Source: Proteus mirabilis ATCC 29906 (lineage in GTDB: Bacteria > Pseudomonadota > Gammaproteobacteria > Enterobacterales > Enterobacteriaceae). From it: a DNA stretch of 64,000 nucleotides. The stretch's first letter is position 1. Each line of letters opens with the position of its first letter. Shown piece after piece: positions 30,431 through 39,386 of the stretch. The notes beneath the pieces were generated by a model, which was not told the origin of the DNA, searched no databases, and saw only the letters and a program-made list of their open reading frames with translations. The stretch lies in assembly GCF_000160755.1 (NCBI RefSeq), contig NZ_GG668576.1, positions 306,491-370,490 on the forward strand, given 5' to 3'. A program made the translations under genes and the position numbers.

Positions 30431-31906
30431 TTATTTAGTATCAAGTTGTAATTCTGAATGTGATCCAAGCTCAGCAGTCATTTCTTCCTGCTCTTCTGGT
30501 GTTAATTTAGCAATGCCAAAACCGGTGAAACCCCATAACATGGCAAAGAAGATGCCACTCCAGCACAATACAGCCCAAGGTAAATAACTTAGGGTTGCAA
30601 CACCTAATGTGCCCGCCATATAAGCACCGGCAGCAGTCCAAGGTAAGATAGGCTCAAAAATAGTGGCGGAATCTTCAACAGTACGAGCAAGGTTTTTAGG
30701 GTGTAAACCGCGTTCAATATACGCACCACGTAACATTTCGATAGGAATAAGAATAGAGATTTGTCCATTGCAAGTAACACCAATCATGGTCAGTCCACAG
30801 GCAATGGTCGCTAAGATCATCGATCCCGTTGAATGCACCATTTTTAGCAGTGCATGAACTATCACTTCTAATGCACCGCTTAAAGATAGAGTCCCCGCAA
30901 AGGAGAGTGCGCAGAAACAGATAAGTAGGGTGCTCATCATGGAGTTCATACCACCACGATTTAATAAATTACCTAATAATTCAGGTACTTCTTTACCTTG
31001 GATCATGGAGACATTAAAGCCATCAACGGCACTTTTTACGATATCATGTAAGCCAAATCCTTGAATAAGATAAGCATTCAACATCGCAATAGCGGCAGAG
31101 GCTAGCATAACTGGAATAGTCGGTTTTTTCGTGACCGAACCATATAAAATGACTAATACAGGAATAAGCAGGATCAAGTTGAAGTGATAAATATTCTCCA
31201 ACCCATTGGTAATTAAGGTGACTTTTTCAGGCACTCCTTGTCCTGCTAAATCGCCATTCATACCATAAACAGTCATGATAATCGCTGTGAGGATCAAGGA
31301 AGGTAATGTGGTATAAAGCAGGTGACAGATATGTTGATAAAGATCTATTCTGGCCGCCATTGCAGCGAGGTTAGTATCCCCTGATAGCGGTGAGAGTTTG
31401 TCACCAAAGTAAGCACCAGCAACAACGGCACCCGCAGTTGCTGCAAGATTAGCCTCCATACCGACAGCAACGCCCATAAAAGCGACGCCAATAGTGCCCG
31501 CCGAGCCCCATGAAGTACCAGTACAAACTGATACTAATGATGTCACTAGCAGTGCTGTAACATATAGCATTTCAGGACTGATCATCTTTAATCCATAGTA
31601 GATCATCAGTGGAATGGTTCCTCCCACCATCCATGTCCCGATTAATAAACCAACGCTAATTAAGATCAGCAAAGCCGGCATCGTTTTGGCGATTTTTTGT
31701 GAGATAGCCGTTAAGATTTCGTCGTAACGATAGCCTAATCGTTTAACTAATAATGCCGCGACGACGGTTGATAACACCATTAGTGGTTCGGGAGGTAAAT
31801 CAAAAGCGGCGTAACCTCCGCCTAATAGCACCACCATTGTAAATATAGGAAACAGTGACTCGAGAAGTGTAGGGGTTCTCGGATTATTTATCGTTTGCGT
31901 TTTCAT
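30431..31906 (-). CDS. nhaC: NhaC-family Na+/H+ antiporter
   Basis: A 491-residue inner-membrane protein with about 12 segments. [38 protein letters not shown] and [21 protein letters not shown] are classic NhaC-family blocks. Characterised members exchange Na+ for H+ or couple it to malate/lactate exchange (MleN). Here it lies 6 bp after a PatB/MalY gene and 10 bp before xylA, so it is in the xylose operon, where a sugar transporter would be expected. The symbol is given at family level. Confidence 0.82.
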   Translation of the reverse strand: MKTQTINNPRTPTLLESLFPIFTMVVLLGGGYAAFDLPPEPLMVLSTVVAALLVKRLGYRYDEILTAISQKIAKTMPALLILISVGLLIGTWMVGGTIPLMIYYGLKMISPEMLYVTALLVTSLVSVCTGTSWGSAGTIGVAFMGVAVGMEANLAATAGAVVAGAYFGDKLSPLSGDTNLAAMAARIDLYQHICHLLYTTLPSLILTAIIMTVYGMNGDLAGQGVPEKVTLITNGLENIYHFNLILLIPVLVILYGSVTKKPTIPVMLASAAIAMLNAYLIQGFGLHDIVKSAVDGFNVSMIQGKEVPELLGNLLNRGGMNSMMSTLLICFCALSFAGTLSLSGALEVIVHALLKMVHSTGSMILATIACGLTMIGVTCNGQISILIPIEMLRGAYIERGLHPKNLARTVEDSATIFEPILPWTAAGAYMAGTLGVATLSYLPWAVLCWSGIFFAMLWGFTGFGIAKLTPEEQEEMTAELGSHSELQLDTK

Positions 31907-31912
31907 TGTAAT

Positions 31913-33082
31913 TTATTCCAAACTGGCGTGAGGTGAGGTACGAATAAGCCGAGTAAAAACGGTTTCTAATATTGAACGAGGTGTAGCAATATTAATGCGG
32001 AAAAAACCATCCCCAGCCGCACCAAAACCGCTTCCCCAACTCATTTCTACTTCGGCTAATGAAACAAACCAATGCTTTAATTGTTGTTCGGTTAACTGCA
32101 TTTTTTGATAATTGATCCATAGCATGTAGGTGCCATGGCTTTGAGTGATAACCCAATCAGGAAAATAACGTGCACATTGCTCTTTTACCCACTGCCTGTT
32201 TTCAGCAAGGTAATGTTTAAGCTCCTTGATCCATTGTTGACCTTGTAAGGTATAAGCTTGTAAGAAAGCAGGGACAGAGAAGTAACCAGGATTATGAATA
32301 CCTGCGGCAATTAAGCATTGTTTAAATTTCTCACGATATTCTGGATTAGCAATCACAATATTGGCTATTTCAAGCCCCGCTAAATTGAAGGTTTTAGCCG
32401 GTGATGTGCAAATAAAAGAGTGTTGCTCTACATAGCTACTTAAAGTTGATATAGGACGATAAATGGCATTATCAAAAACAAAATCAGCATGAACGTCATC
32501 AGAAATAATAAAAACTTTATATTTTTCAGCAAGTTTAGCAATTTTTAATAAATCAGCTTGTTGCCATACTGTTCCGGTTGGATTATGGGGAGAGAGCAAT
32601 ATAAAACAGACAGATTGTTTAAATTTATCTTCTAAATCGTCAAAATCTATTTCATAGTATCCATTATGATAAATTAATGGGCTTTCTAGTAGATGGCGAT
32701 GATTTACACAAACTGTATTGCTAATAGGATGATAAGCAGGTGACAAGGTTGTCACTTTATCGCCAATTTGAGTAAAATTTTGAATATAGAGAGAGACGGC
32801 TTGGATAATACGAGGGCAAAACACCACAGATTCAGGTGTAACATGCCAAGCATATTGAGATTTAAACCAATTTACCGCAACATTATTCCAATCAGAACTA
32901 AGATCGGTATAGCCATAAATACCGGTTAAATTAAACTGACTGAGTTTATTAATAATAAAATCTGGTGCAGAAATATCCATATCGGCAACCGATAATGGAA
33001 TAACATTGGCGTTACTGTTGCACCATTTAGCACTGTAGGTATTTTGCCTAGAAATTAATTTATTAAAGTTATTCTGATTCAT
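31913..33082 (-). CDS. PatB/MalY-family PLP-dependent C-S lyase
   Basis: Start at ATG 33082 (389 aa) is backed by GAGGGG 7-12 bp upstream. The sequence follows the MalY/PatB aminotransferase-like family: NVIPLSVADMDISAPDFI, ILLSPHNPTGTVW, IISDDVHADFVF and TSPAKTFNLAGLEIAN, with the PLP lysine in PAKTFN. These enzymes cleave C-S bonds of cystathionine or other thioethers. It is the first gene of a minus-strand group followed by nhaC, xylA and xylB, and starts in the xylR divergent promoter region. Its link to xylose use is unexplained. Confidence 0.85.
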   Translation of the reverse strand: MNQNNFNKLISRQNTYSAKWCNSNANVIPLSVADMDISAPDFIINKLSQFNLTGIYGYTDLSSDWNNVAVNWFKSQYAWHVTPESVVFCPRIIQAVSLYIQNFTQIGDKVTTLSPAYHPISNTVCVNHRHLLESPLIYHNGYYEIDFDDLEDKFKQSVCFILLSPHNPTGTVWQQADLLKIAKLAEKYKVFIISDDVHADFVFDNAIYRPISTLSSYVEQHSFICTSPAKTFNLAGLEIANIVIANPEYREKFKQCLIAAGIHNPGYFSVPAFLQAYTLQGQQWIKELKHYLAENRQWVKEQCARYFPDWVITQSHGTYMLWINYQKMQLTEQQLKHWFVSLAEVEMSWGSGFGAAGDGFFRINIATPRSILETVFTRLIRTSPHASLE

Positions 33083-33180
33083 GAAAATCCCCTCGGCAAT
33101 GTGGTTTAACAACAAAATACTCGTTGTACTTACTCTTGGTTATTCCTATTTTTTACTTTGCTATTACGAAATCTGACTTG

Positions 33181-33196
33181 TGTGATAGTAATCACA
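33181..33196. promoter_or_regulatory. CRP-binding site in the xyl divergent promoter
   Basis: TGTGATAGTAATCACA is a perfect TGTGA-N6-TCACA CRP site. It lies 98 bp from the PatB-like gene start and 75 bp from the xylR start, between the divergent units, consistent with cAMP-CRP control of xylose genes as in E. coli. Confidence 0.8.
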
Positions 33197-33270
33197 TAGC
33201 CACGAAGGAGAATGCTGGCAAATACAAAGCTGTGGTTTAATGGCCAACATGGAAGAGTGGGTGATCTAAT

Positions 33271-34440
33271 ATGAAAAAAGATAAATACTTTCGTATCGTG
33301 CTGTTATTCAACGCTAATAAAGTCTATGACCGACAAGTTGTTGAAGGGGTAGGTGAATACTTGCAGGCGTCACAGTGCCATTGGGATGTATTTATTGAAG
33401 AAGATTTCCGCACCCGTCTTGATAATATTAATCATTGGGTTTGTGACGGCATTATTGCAGACTTTGACGATCCCATTATTACTCAACATTTAAGCCAATC
33501 ACCCTTATCTGTTATTGGTGTCGGTGGCTCTTATCATCAAGCAAAAGATTATCCTTCTGTGCCGTATATTGCTACTGATAATTACCAATTGATTCATCAA
33601 GCTTTTTTACATTTAAAGCAAAAAGGGCTTAAACATTTTGCTTTTTATGGATTACCGGCAAAAAACTACCCGCATTGGTCTAATGAGAGAGAATATGCAT
33701 TCCGGCAATTAGTTACTCGCGAAAAATACCCTGGCATCATTTATAACGGTATGGATATCACACAAGAGAATTGGCAACATGCACAGAATCGTTTATCTGA
33801 CTGGATACAAACGTTGCCACCACAAACTGGCATTATTGCTGTCACCGATGCCAGAGCGCGTCATTTACTGCAAGTCTGTGATAACTTAAATATTAATGTG
33901 CCTGAAGAAATCAGTATTATAGGCATTGATGATGAAGATATGACACGTTATTTATCACGTATAGCGTTATCTTCTGTAGTACAAGGTTCACGACAAATGG
34001 GATATTTAGCCGCGAAGCTTCTGCATCAAATATTAGAAGGGCATCCAACCGAACAACTACCAAGAATATTAGTTCCTCCAGTAAAAATCATTGAACGTCG
34101 CTCAACAGACTTTCATTCATTTAGTGATCCTACCGTTGTACAAGCAATGCACTATATTTATTACAATGCTTGTAAAGGAATAAAAACTGAGCAAGTGTTA
34201 GACGCTGTAAATATGTCGCGTTCTAATTTAGAACAGCGTTTTAAGAAAGAAGTAGGGAAGACTATCCATGCCGTGATTTATGAAGAGAAGCTGAAAAGGG
34301 CGAAAAACTTATTAGCCACAACAACATTATCAATACAAGAGATTTCTTTGATGTGTGGCTATCCGTCGTTACAATATTTTTACTCTATTTTTAAAAAAGA
34401 GTTTGGCATGACACCAAAGGATTTTAGAGATGAGAATTAA
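33271..34440 (+). CDS. xylR: Xylose operon activator XylR
   Basis: The 389-residue protein has an N-terminal LacI-like sugar-binding domain (VLLFNANKVYDRQVVEGVGEYL, IIAVTDARARHLLQVCD) and a C-terminal AraC-type DNA-binding domain (about 290-385, NMSRSNLEQRFKKEVGKTIH, then IQEISLMCGYPSLQYF). It matches E. coli XylR throughout. D-xylose binding activates the xyl promoters. It is divergent from the PatB-nhaC-xylA-xylB group with a CRP site between. Confidence 0.94.
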   Translation: MKKDKYFRIVLLFNANKVYDRQVVEGVGEYLQASQCHWDVFIEEDFRTRLDNINHWVCDGIIADFDDPIITQHLSQSPLSVIGVGGSYHQAKDYPSVPYIATDNYQLIHQAFLHLKQKGLKHFAFYGLPAKNYPHWSNEREYAFRQLVTREKYPGIIYNGMDITQENWQHAQNRLSDWIQTLPPQTGIIAVTDARARHLLQVCDNLNINVPEEISIIGIDDEDMTRYLSRIALSSVVQGSRQMGYLAAKLLHQILEGHPTEQLPRILVPPVKIIERRSTDFHSFSDPTVVQAMHYIYYNACKGIKTEQVLDAVNMSRSNLEQRFKKEVGKTIHAVIYEEKLKRAKNLLATTTLSIQEISLMCGYPSLQYFYSIFKKEFGMTPKDFRDEN

Positions 34441-34452
34441 TAAAAATAACAA

Positions 34453-34737
34453 TTATTTTTTATAGCGACTATTTGCCCAAGGATCACTTTCAGAATAATT
34501 GATTGTATCATCAAGGTTTTCTTCAACAAGATTTAGATATAGTGCTTCTACCTCAGAGCGCGCCCAAGGAGTTCTGCGCAAAAATTTCAAACTCGACTTT
34601 ACACTTGGCTCGTTTCTAAAACAGTTAATTTTGATTAGTTGGCTTAATTTAACCCAACCATATTTAGCCACTAACGCATTAACTTGCATTTCAAGCGTGA
34701 TACCGTGTAGTGGATCTTTAGAACGAGCTTCTGTCAT
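34453..34737 (-). CDS. VF530 family DNA-binding protein (DUF2132)
   Basis: The 94-residue protein begins SKDPLHGITLEMQVNALVAKYGW and contains CFRNEPSVKSSLKFLRRTPWAR, the signature of the VF530 family (DUF2132). The family is named for a Vibrio fischeri protein of known structure with a SAP-like DNA-binding fold. Cellular role unknown. It is convergent with xylR, 12 bp apart. Confidence 0.88.
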   Translation of the reverse strand: MTEARSKDPLHGITLEMQVNALVAKYGWVKLSQLIKINCFRNEPSVKSSLKFLRRTPWARSEVEALYLNLVEENLDDTINYSESDPWANSRYKK

Positions 34738-34841
34738 AGTTTACTCAAATAGGTTGATAATAAAGCGTAGCAGAGTACAAGAAAGTAACACAAGAGACAA
34801 CCAAAGTATAAAGCCATCTATATTGTTATTATGGTTAAAAA

Positions 34842-35909
34842 TCATAAATTAAAATCCATATTATAGGGAGAGAAATCCGGATTTTTATTTTTTATCCAAT
34901 CGATAATAAGTGGTAACGAACCTTCAGTGTAAGCTTTACGGCCAGCCCACAGAAATTGTAATTGACGGTATATTGGCCAATCACTTTCTAATTGGTAATT
35001 AAATTCTGGCACACGGAGTAATCCATGACTAGCATGAGGGAAAACAACAATATCAGCTTGATGATGAGTATTTAATATTGCACGATAGTGACAAGCATTA
35101 AGCTGAGCATTAACGTTTAAGTCATTATTTCCCCATACCGCTAATATACGACCATTCATTTTTCTTAAATAACTTGATGAATCACTTAAGTAATTTTTAA
35201 CAACAAAATTAAATCGATCTTCACTCATATCATTGCGCCGAGTGCGATCTTTTGTACCATGTAGTCCAAAAATATCATCATTTTCTTTTTGTTCTTTTGC
35301 CAGCAATTGTATAATTTCATCCGGTATTTTTCCTTGCTGTTCATAACGCAATTTTTGATAATATTGTCCTTGTTCTCGCCAATTGACAGCACCACCAATA
35401 ATCACAGAAAAAGCTGGTTGTGATTGACTAGCGGCGATAGGAATAACCCATCCTGCTTGAGAAAACCCTAAAAAACCTACTTGAACTTCGGGATAACGAA
35501 GTTGCATTAATTTTAATGCAGCTACCGCTTCTTCAGCGCGAGCTTCCATTGATTGATGTAGCCAGTTTCCTTGACTATCACTAATGCCTGCTTTATCCCA
35601 CGAGAATATCGCGATATTTGCATCCAAAAATGTATTGAACAGAGGGTTGTAGCCACCATTTGAATAACGATCTTGAGGCCCATCACCATGAATAACCACG
35701 ATAACCGCTGACGGAGTCTTATGTTGAGGAGTAAGAAGAGTTCCTGATAGCCTGTTTCCTTGAGATGCAAAACTTAATTCTTCTTGAGCTTTATTTTCAT
35801 AGTCAAAGTCTTGAATATGGCTTGTAAAAAATAATAGGGTGGTGATAACAAGCAGTAATAGAATAAATATAGCAATTATATATTTACCTACAGCATAATG
35901 AACTTTCAT
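34842..35909 (-). CDS. Membrane-anchored alpha/beta hydrolase
   Basis: The 355-residue protein has an N-terminal membrane helix (about residues 10-30, IIAIFILLLLVITTLLFF) with the rest probably periplasmic. An alpha/beta hydrolase fold is indicated by VVIHGDGPQDRY (oxyanion region), VGFLGFSQAGWVIP (GxSxxG-like nucleophile elbow with Ser in GFSQAG) and a late histidine in FPHASHGLL. It belongs with dienelactone-hydrolase or acyl-peptidase-like esterases; substrate unknown. Confidence 0.82.
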   Translation of the reverse strand: MKVHYAVGKYIIAIFILLLLVITTLLFFTSHIQDFDYENKAQEELSFASQGNRLSGTLLTPQHKTPSAVIVVIHGDGPQDRYSNGGYNPLFNTFLDANIAIFSWDKAGISDSQGNWLHQSMEARAEEAVAALKLMQLRYPEVQVGFLGFSQAGWVIPIAASQSQPAFSVIIGGAVNWREQGQYYQKLRYEQQGKIPDEIIQLLAKEQKENDDIFGLHGTKDRTRRNDMSEDRFNFVVKNYLSDSSSYLRKMNGRILAVWGNNDLNVNAQLNACHYRAILNTHHQADIVVFPHASHGLLRVPEFNYQLESDWPIYRQLQFLWAGRKAYTEGSLPLIIDWIKNKNPDFSPYNMDFNL

Positions 35910-36130
35910 TATTTTTCTCTTACATTATGTTTTTGTACATAAAAATCTGATAATACTACATTTTTTGTTATAAATATAACAAGTAACAAGTGCTTTTAAA
36001 GATATCATTGCTTAATAAAGATACTAACATCATTTCTACTCTACATTCAGTCCGGAGTAACATTTCAATAGGTATCGAAACGTTTATTATTTTCTTTGTT
36101 ATCCTGCTTATTCTTAACAAGGAGAATAAA

Positions 36131-36445
36131 ATGATCGCTGTTATCTTTGAAGTTCAAATAGCCACAAGTAAGCAGGGGCAATATTTATCTTTAGCATCTC
36201 AACTAAGACCATTACTAAACAACATTGATGGATTTATATCTATCGAGCGCTTTCAAAGCCTAGCGACGGAAGGAAAGCTATTATCGCTTTCTTGGTGGAA
36301 AAATGAAGATGCTATACTGCAATGGAAAAATAATATTTTGCACAGCAAAGCACAGCAAGAAGGTAAAAAGAGCATTTTTGATTTTTATAAAATAAGTATA
36401 GTTAAACTAGAACGTTGTTATGAGTTTACAAGTACTCACACGTAA
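36131..36445 (+). CDS. Antibiotic biosynthesis monooxygenase (ABM) domain protein
   Basis: I start at ATG 36131 (104 aa) because AAGGAG at 36119-36124 lies just upstream; the frame is open further upstream without homology. MIAVIFEVQIATSKQGQYLSL, GFISIERFQS and LLSLSWWKNEDAILQWKN match the ABM fold of small cofactor-free monooxygenases such as YgiN and heme-degrading relatives. The ArsR gene follows 33 bp later, so the pair is probably an operon with its own regulator. Substrate unknown. Confidence 0.8.
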   Translation: MIAVIFEVQIATSKQGQYLSLASQLRPLLNNIDGFISIERFQSLATEGKLLSLSWWKNEDAILQWKNNILHSKAQQEGKKSIFDFYKISIVKLERCYEFTSTHT

Positions 36446-36478
36446 TTGCACCATACTGGACAATAGAGCCGTTATAAG

Positions 36479-37180
36479 ATGAATAATTACAAAACAAAAA
36501 CGGAATATGAGCATACTTTGGAGTCAGCAATAGCCGCGGTTGGAGCCGCTATTGCGGATATTTCCAGAGTAAAAATACTCTGTGCTTTGATGGATGGAAG
36601 GGCGTGGACAGCCACCGAGTTGAGCATTGCTGCGGATATCTCCGCATCTACCACAAGCAGCCATTTATCAAAATTACTCAGTAGCGGCCTTATTTCTGTG
36701 ATCTCTCGTGGTAAATATCGCTATTTTCGATTAGCTAGTGATGATATAGCAAAAGTTATTGAAAATTTGATGAGCTTCTCAACAGTTCATGTATCACAAG
36801 CAAAAATTACCACCCCAGAACATTTAAGAAAAGCACGTACATGCTATAACCATTTAGCCGGTGAAATTGCCGTTAAAATTTATCAGGTACTTTGCCAAGA
36901 AGAATGGATAACAAAAGATGGAACAGAAATAACTGAATTCGGAGATAAACGCTTTAAATTGATGGGACTTAATTTCCAAGCAAAACATTCGCGCAATATT
37001 TGTTGTCCTTGTTTAGATTGGAGTGAAAGGCGTTTTCATCTAGGTGGACAAATTGGCAGTGCATTACTTAATCATGCACAGACACAAGGTTGGATAAAAC
37101 GCCACCAAGGATATAGAGAAGTGACGATTAATGAAAAGGGCAATAAAGCTTTTGCCCAATATTTTAATATAACAATATGA
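36479..37180 (+). CDS. ArsR-family transcriptional regulator
   Basis: The 233-residue protein has an N-terminal winged helix of ArsR type (about residues 20-95): DISRVKILCALMDGRAWTAT, ISASTTSSHLSKLLSSGLI and GKYRYFRLASDDIAKVIE. The C-terminal half, with a cysteine-rich stretch NICCPCLDWSERRFHLGG, is longer than in small metal sensors and fits the larger ArsR members found next to monooxygenases or transporters. It likely controls the ABM gene just upstream. It ends 66 bp before dif. Confidence 0.87.
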   Translation: MNNYKTKTEYEHTLESAIAAVGAAIADISRVKILCALMDGRAWTATELSIAADISASTTSSHLSKLLSSGLISVISRGKYRYFRLASDDIAKVIENLMSFSTVHVSQAKITTPEHLRKARTCYNHLAGEIAVKIYQVLCQEEWITKDGTEITEFGDKRFKLMGLNFQAKHSRNICCPCLDWSERRFHLGGQIGSALLNHAQTQGWIKRHQGYREVTINEKGNKAFAQYFNITI

Positions 37181-37245
37181 TCTAGATGTAGGGGATATCG
37201 TGCACAGATTAGAGCTAGGAATGAAGTTATTGGTTATTACATTCT

Positions 37246-37273
37246 ATTTAACATAATATACATTATGCGAACC
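37246..37273. other. dif: Chromosomal dif site (XerC/XerD recombination)
   Basis: Read on the plus strand: ATTTAACATAA (XerD half, 37246-37256), TATACA (centre, 37257-37262) and TTATGCGAACC (XerC half, 37263-37273). This is the reverse complement of E. coli dif with one difference: A instead of C at 37270. XerCD resolve chromosome dimers here. It is the left edge of the cassette array, and its XerC half recurs at 37475 and 39810. Confidence 0.88.
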
Positions 37274-37371
37274 ATGGTAGGTAAATACGGATAGGCTTCA
37301 AATCTTACGGTTTTTTACCAACAACCCCTCCCTCGTTCAGTTTTATTTCCCGAAGCTTTAATATTCAAAAT

Positions 37372-37485
37372 GGCTCGCACAAGATACGCTATGTTAAAGA
37401 CGAACCTTGAGCCTTTCGGCGTTCTTTATTTTGCCGAAACACTCAAGAACCCTTTTGCAACATAACGTTATACCTTATGCGAACC
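37372..37485. repeat. Xer-type palindrome 1 (inverted dif-like pair around a hairpin)
   Basis: The left arm is GGCTCGCACAA (37372-37382), GATACGC, then a TATGTTAAAGA-type XerD box. The right arm is TTGCAACATAA (37455-37465), a 9-bp centre CGTTATACC, then TTATGCGAACC (37475-37485). The arms are imperfect reverse complements over about 45 bp. The core forms a hairpin TTTCGGC/GCCGAAA (37414-37439). Confidence 0.65.
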
Positions 37486-37609
37486 ATGATAGGTAAATAC
37501 GGATAGGCGCTGAAATCTCTGTTTTTGGCTGATTGATTATGTTGGTTGGACCCAATGTTTTTTGTCTTTTTATCAGATACTACTTTAGAAAGGATTTTAA
37601 TAAAGCCTT
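37475..37609 (+). repeat. Cassette leader repeat, copy A
   Basis: A 135-bp segment nearly identical to 39810-39945, with about two substitutions and one indel. It begins with the XerC half-site. A short copy of its first ~33 bp also follows dif itself (37263-37295). The indel (GTTGGACCC against GTTGGAACCC) shifts the reading frame of the short ORF that starts in the repeat. Confidence 0.85.
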
Positions 37610-37610
37610 T

Positions 37611-37843
37611 TTAGATGTTTATACCGTCAGTTAAGTTGATGCCCGTGACGCTATCATAAGAATCAAAGACATCTATCCAATAATAATCCTTAATATTTTT
37701 ATTTATTATTTCAAACTTCTACCGTTGATATTGCTCTTTGTTGTAACTATAAATCTAACCGTAAAATCGCCAATATATTTGTGATCGTTTATCACTTCAA
37801 TACTGCATAAATCCCCGCCACAAATAATTTTCTGTAGAGGTAA
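37611..37843 (-). pseudogene. Frameshifted remnant of an unknown reverse-strand gene
   Basis: The minus strand shows two adjoining coding-like pieces in different frames. One reads ...CGGDLCSIEVINDHKYIGDF... up to a stop after RSLK, and the other ...DYYWIDVFDSYDSVTGINL... ending at the stop at 37611-37613. Shifting the frame near the first stop joins them. The family is not recognised. It may be a decayed cassette gene; the evidence is coding-like composition only. Confidence 0.35.
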
Positions 37844-37883
37844 TCATTTACCGCAGCTTTTCAGATATCACACTAAAAGCTTT

Positions 37884-37931
37884 TTGTATTATTGTATTAT
37901 TGTATTATTGTATTATTGTATTATTGTATTA
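37884..37931. repeat. Octanucleotide tandem repeat (TTGTATTA)6
   Basis: Six exact, uninterrupted copies of TTGTATTA lie 270 bp upstream of the TIR-protein start codon. Such perfect short repeats are prone to slippage during replication. No gene reads through it, so any effect would be on promoter spacing. Confidence 0.9.
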
Positions 37932-38200
37932 ATAATTATCACAGATAATGTCTAAGCCACCTTTTCTTCTCGTTATATAATCAATGTTAAAAAATTAGAA
38001 ATATGATATCTGACGCTATTAAACACATAAGAATATGTTATATTAAATTTAGCAAAGATTTTTGATGTAAATGATTAATTGGTGTGAGTGTTTTTTAATC
38101 ACTTATGCAAAAACCTTGGTATTACCCTAAGACTACCCCGTAGTACAGCACGGGGGTTTTGAATTTGTTTATGCTACACACATAAAATAAAGGACGAGTG

Positions 38201-39307
38201 ATGTTACTAACAGAGCAACTTCAAAAAATTATTGAAAGATTACCGGATGAACCAAAAATAAAATTTAATGAGCTTGAAAAAATAATAGAAAAAGCAGATC
38301 TTGTAGGGAAATCATGGTCTGGTTCGTGGTTAGGCTATCAATCTAGAGTCTATTACGTAAATTTTTCAATGCCTCCTGCCGGAGCAATATTCAGTAGCCA
38401 TTACGGATTTGAACAAATGTTTTCATCTGGAACTAGAGGTGATTGGAGACAATATAATTTTGATGATGTAATTAACTATATATATCAAATATCTGGTGAT
38501 GTAGATATCAATAAATATAAAATTCAATTTGATGAATATGAAGAGTTATTTGATGAATCTAGAAATGATATATTATCTTTAATTTATGCCAATAAGGCAA
38601 AACTACCAAGTGATGACTTATTTCTTCAAAAGATAATAGAAAAAATAGAGAAATTTAAAATATATACTGAGCGTGATTTTGTGGATGTTCATAGACCGAG
38701 AGGTAAACTTCTGTCAACAGATATGGATGCTATTTCTGAAGGAATAAGAACGCCACCACATATAGCAATGATAGCTAAAATGGCTTGTCTAAGAGAATCT
38801 TACTCACGCTGTATTGACCTGAAAAAAGAATCAATAAAATTATTTAGCCATATCAGCAACCTACACGAAAAAGAGACTAAGGCATCTAGAGTTGGAACTA
38901 ATATATTTTTGGGTCATGGACGCTCACATTTATGGCGTGAACTCAAAGATTTTATAAAAGACAAGTTGCATCTTCCTTATGATGAATTTAATCGAGTCCC
39001 TATTGCTGGAACTACAAATATAGCAAGATTAGCTCAAATGTTGGATCATGCTAGTTTTGCATTTTTAATAATGACAGCTGAAGATGAATTACAAGATGGT
39101 AACATGCAAGCCAGAATGAATGTTATCCATGAAGTTGGTTTATTTCAAGGTCGTTTAGGTTTTGAAAAAGCAATTATTCTATTAGAAGAAGGATGTCAAG
39201 AATTTAGCAACATCAATGGATTAGGTCAAATAAGGTTTCCCAAGGGAAATATATCCGCTATATTTGAAAATATACGAGAGGTATTAGAGAGAGAAGAATT
39301 AATATGA
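38201..39307 (+). CDS. TIR-like nucleotide-binding domain protein, putative anti-phage effector
   Basis: I start at ATG 38201 (368 aa), preceded by AAGGA at 38190-38194; GTG 38198 is less likely. The C-terminal domain (about residues 234-350) matches the TIR-like family now named CAP12/Pycsar effector TIR (PF10137): NIFLGHGRSHLWRELKDF, AGTTNIARLAQML, FAFLIMTAEDE and NVIHEVGLFQGRLGFEKAI, with Glu in HEVG at the position of the catalytic TIR glutamate. Such domains degrade NAD+ in anti-phage systems. The N-terminal ~230 residues are an unrecognised sensor-like region containing SWSGSWLGYQSRVYYVNF. No cyclase gene is beside it, so the trigger is unknown. It is cargo of the dif cassette array. 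Confidence 0.78.
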   Translation: MLLTEQLQKIIERLPDEPKIKFNELEKIIEKADLVGKSWSGSWLGYQSRVYYVNFSMPPAGAIFSSHYGFEQMFSSGTRGDWRQYNFDDVINYIYQISGDVDINKYKIQFDEYEELFDESRNDILSLIYANKAKLPSDDLFLQKIIEKIEKFKIYTERDFVDVHRPRGKLLSTDMDAISEGIRTPPHIAMIAKMACLRESYSRCIDLKKESIKLFSHISNLHEKETKASRVGTNIFLGHGRSHLWRELKDFIKDKLHLPYDEFNRVPIAGTTNIARLAQMLDHASFAFLIMTAEDELQDGNMQARMNVIHEVGLFQGRLGFEKAIILLEEGCQEFSNINGLGQIRFPKGNISAIFENIREVLEREELI

Positions 39308-39340
39308 ATTAAATTACTTGGCAAGCTCTGAGATGGCATT

Positions 39341-39364
39341 AACACTTACTTAGGGTGTTTTTTT
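39341..39364 (+). terminator. Weak terminator after the TIR gene
   Basis: AACAC (39341-39345) pairs with GTGTT (39355-39359), followed by seven T. The stem is only 5 bp, so partial read-through into the 104-aa gene is possible. Confidence 0.5.
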
Positions 39365-39386
39365 AGATATAAATAAGGAAGCTATA

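Noticed and set aside
34499..34852. 117-aa plus-strand ORF opposite the VF530 gene
   Set aside because: Most of it is antisense to a clear conserved gene, so it is a shadow frame.
37736..37752. Second Ter site (TTTGTTGTAACTATAA)
   Set aside because: The 11-bp core TGTTGTAACTA is present, but the key G before it and the final A residues are missing, so Tus binding is doubtful.
37884..37931. CRISPR-like repeats
   Set aside because: The units are 8 bp with no spacers; this is a simple tandem repeat.
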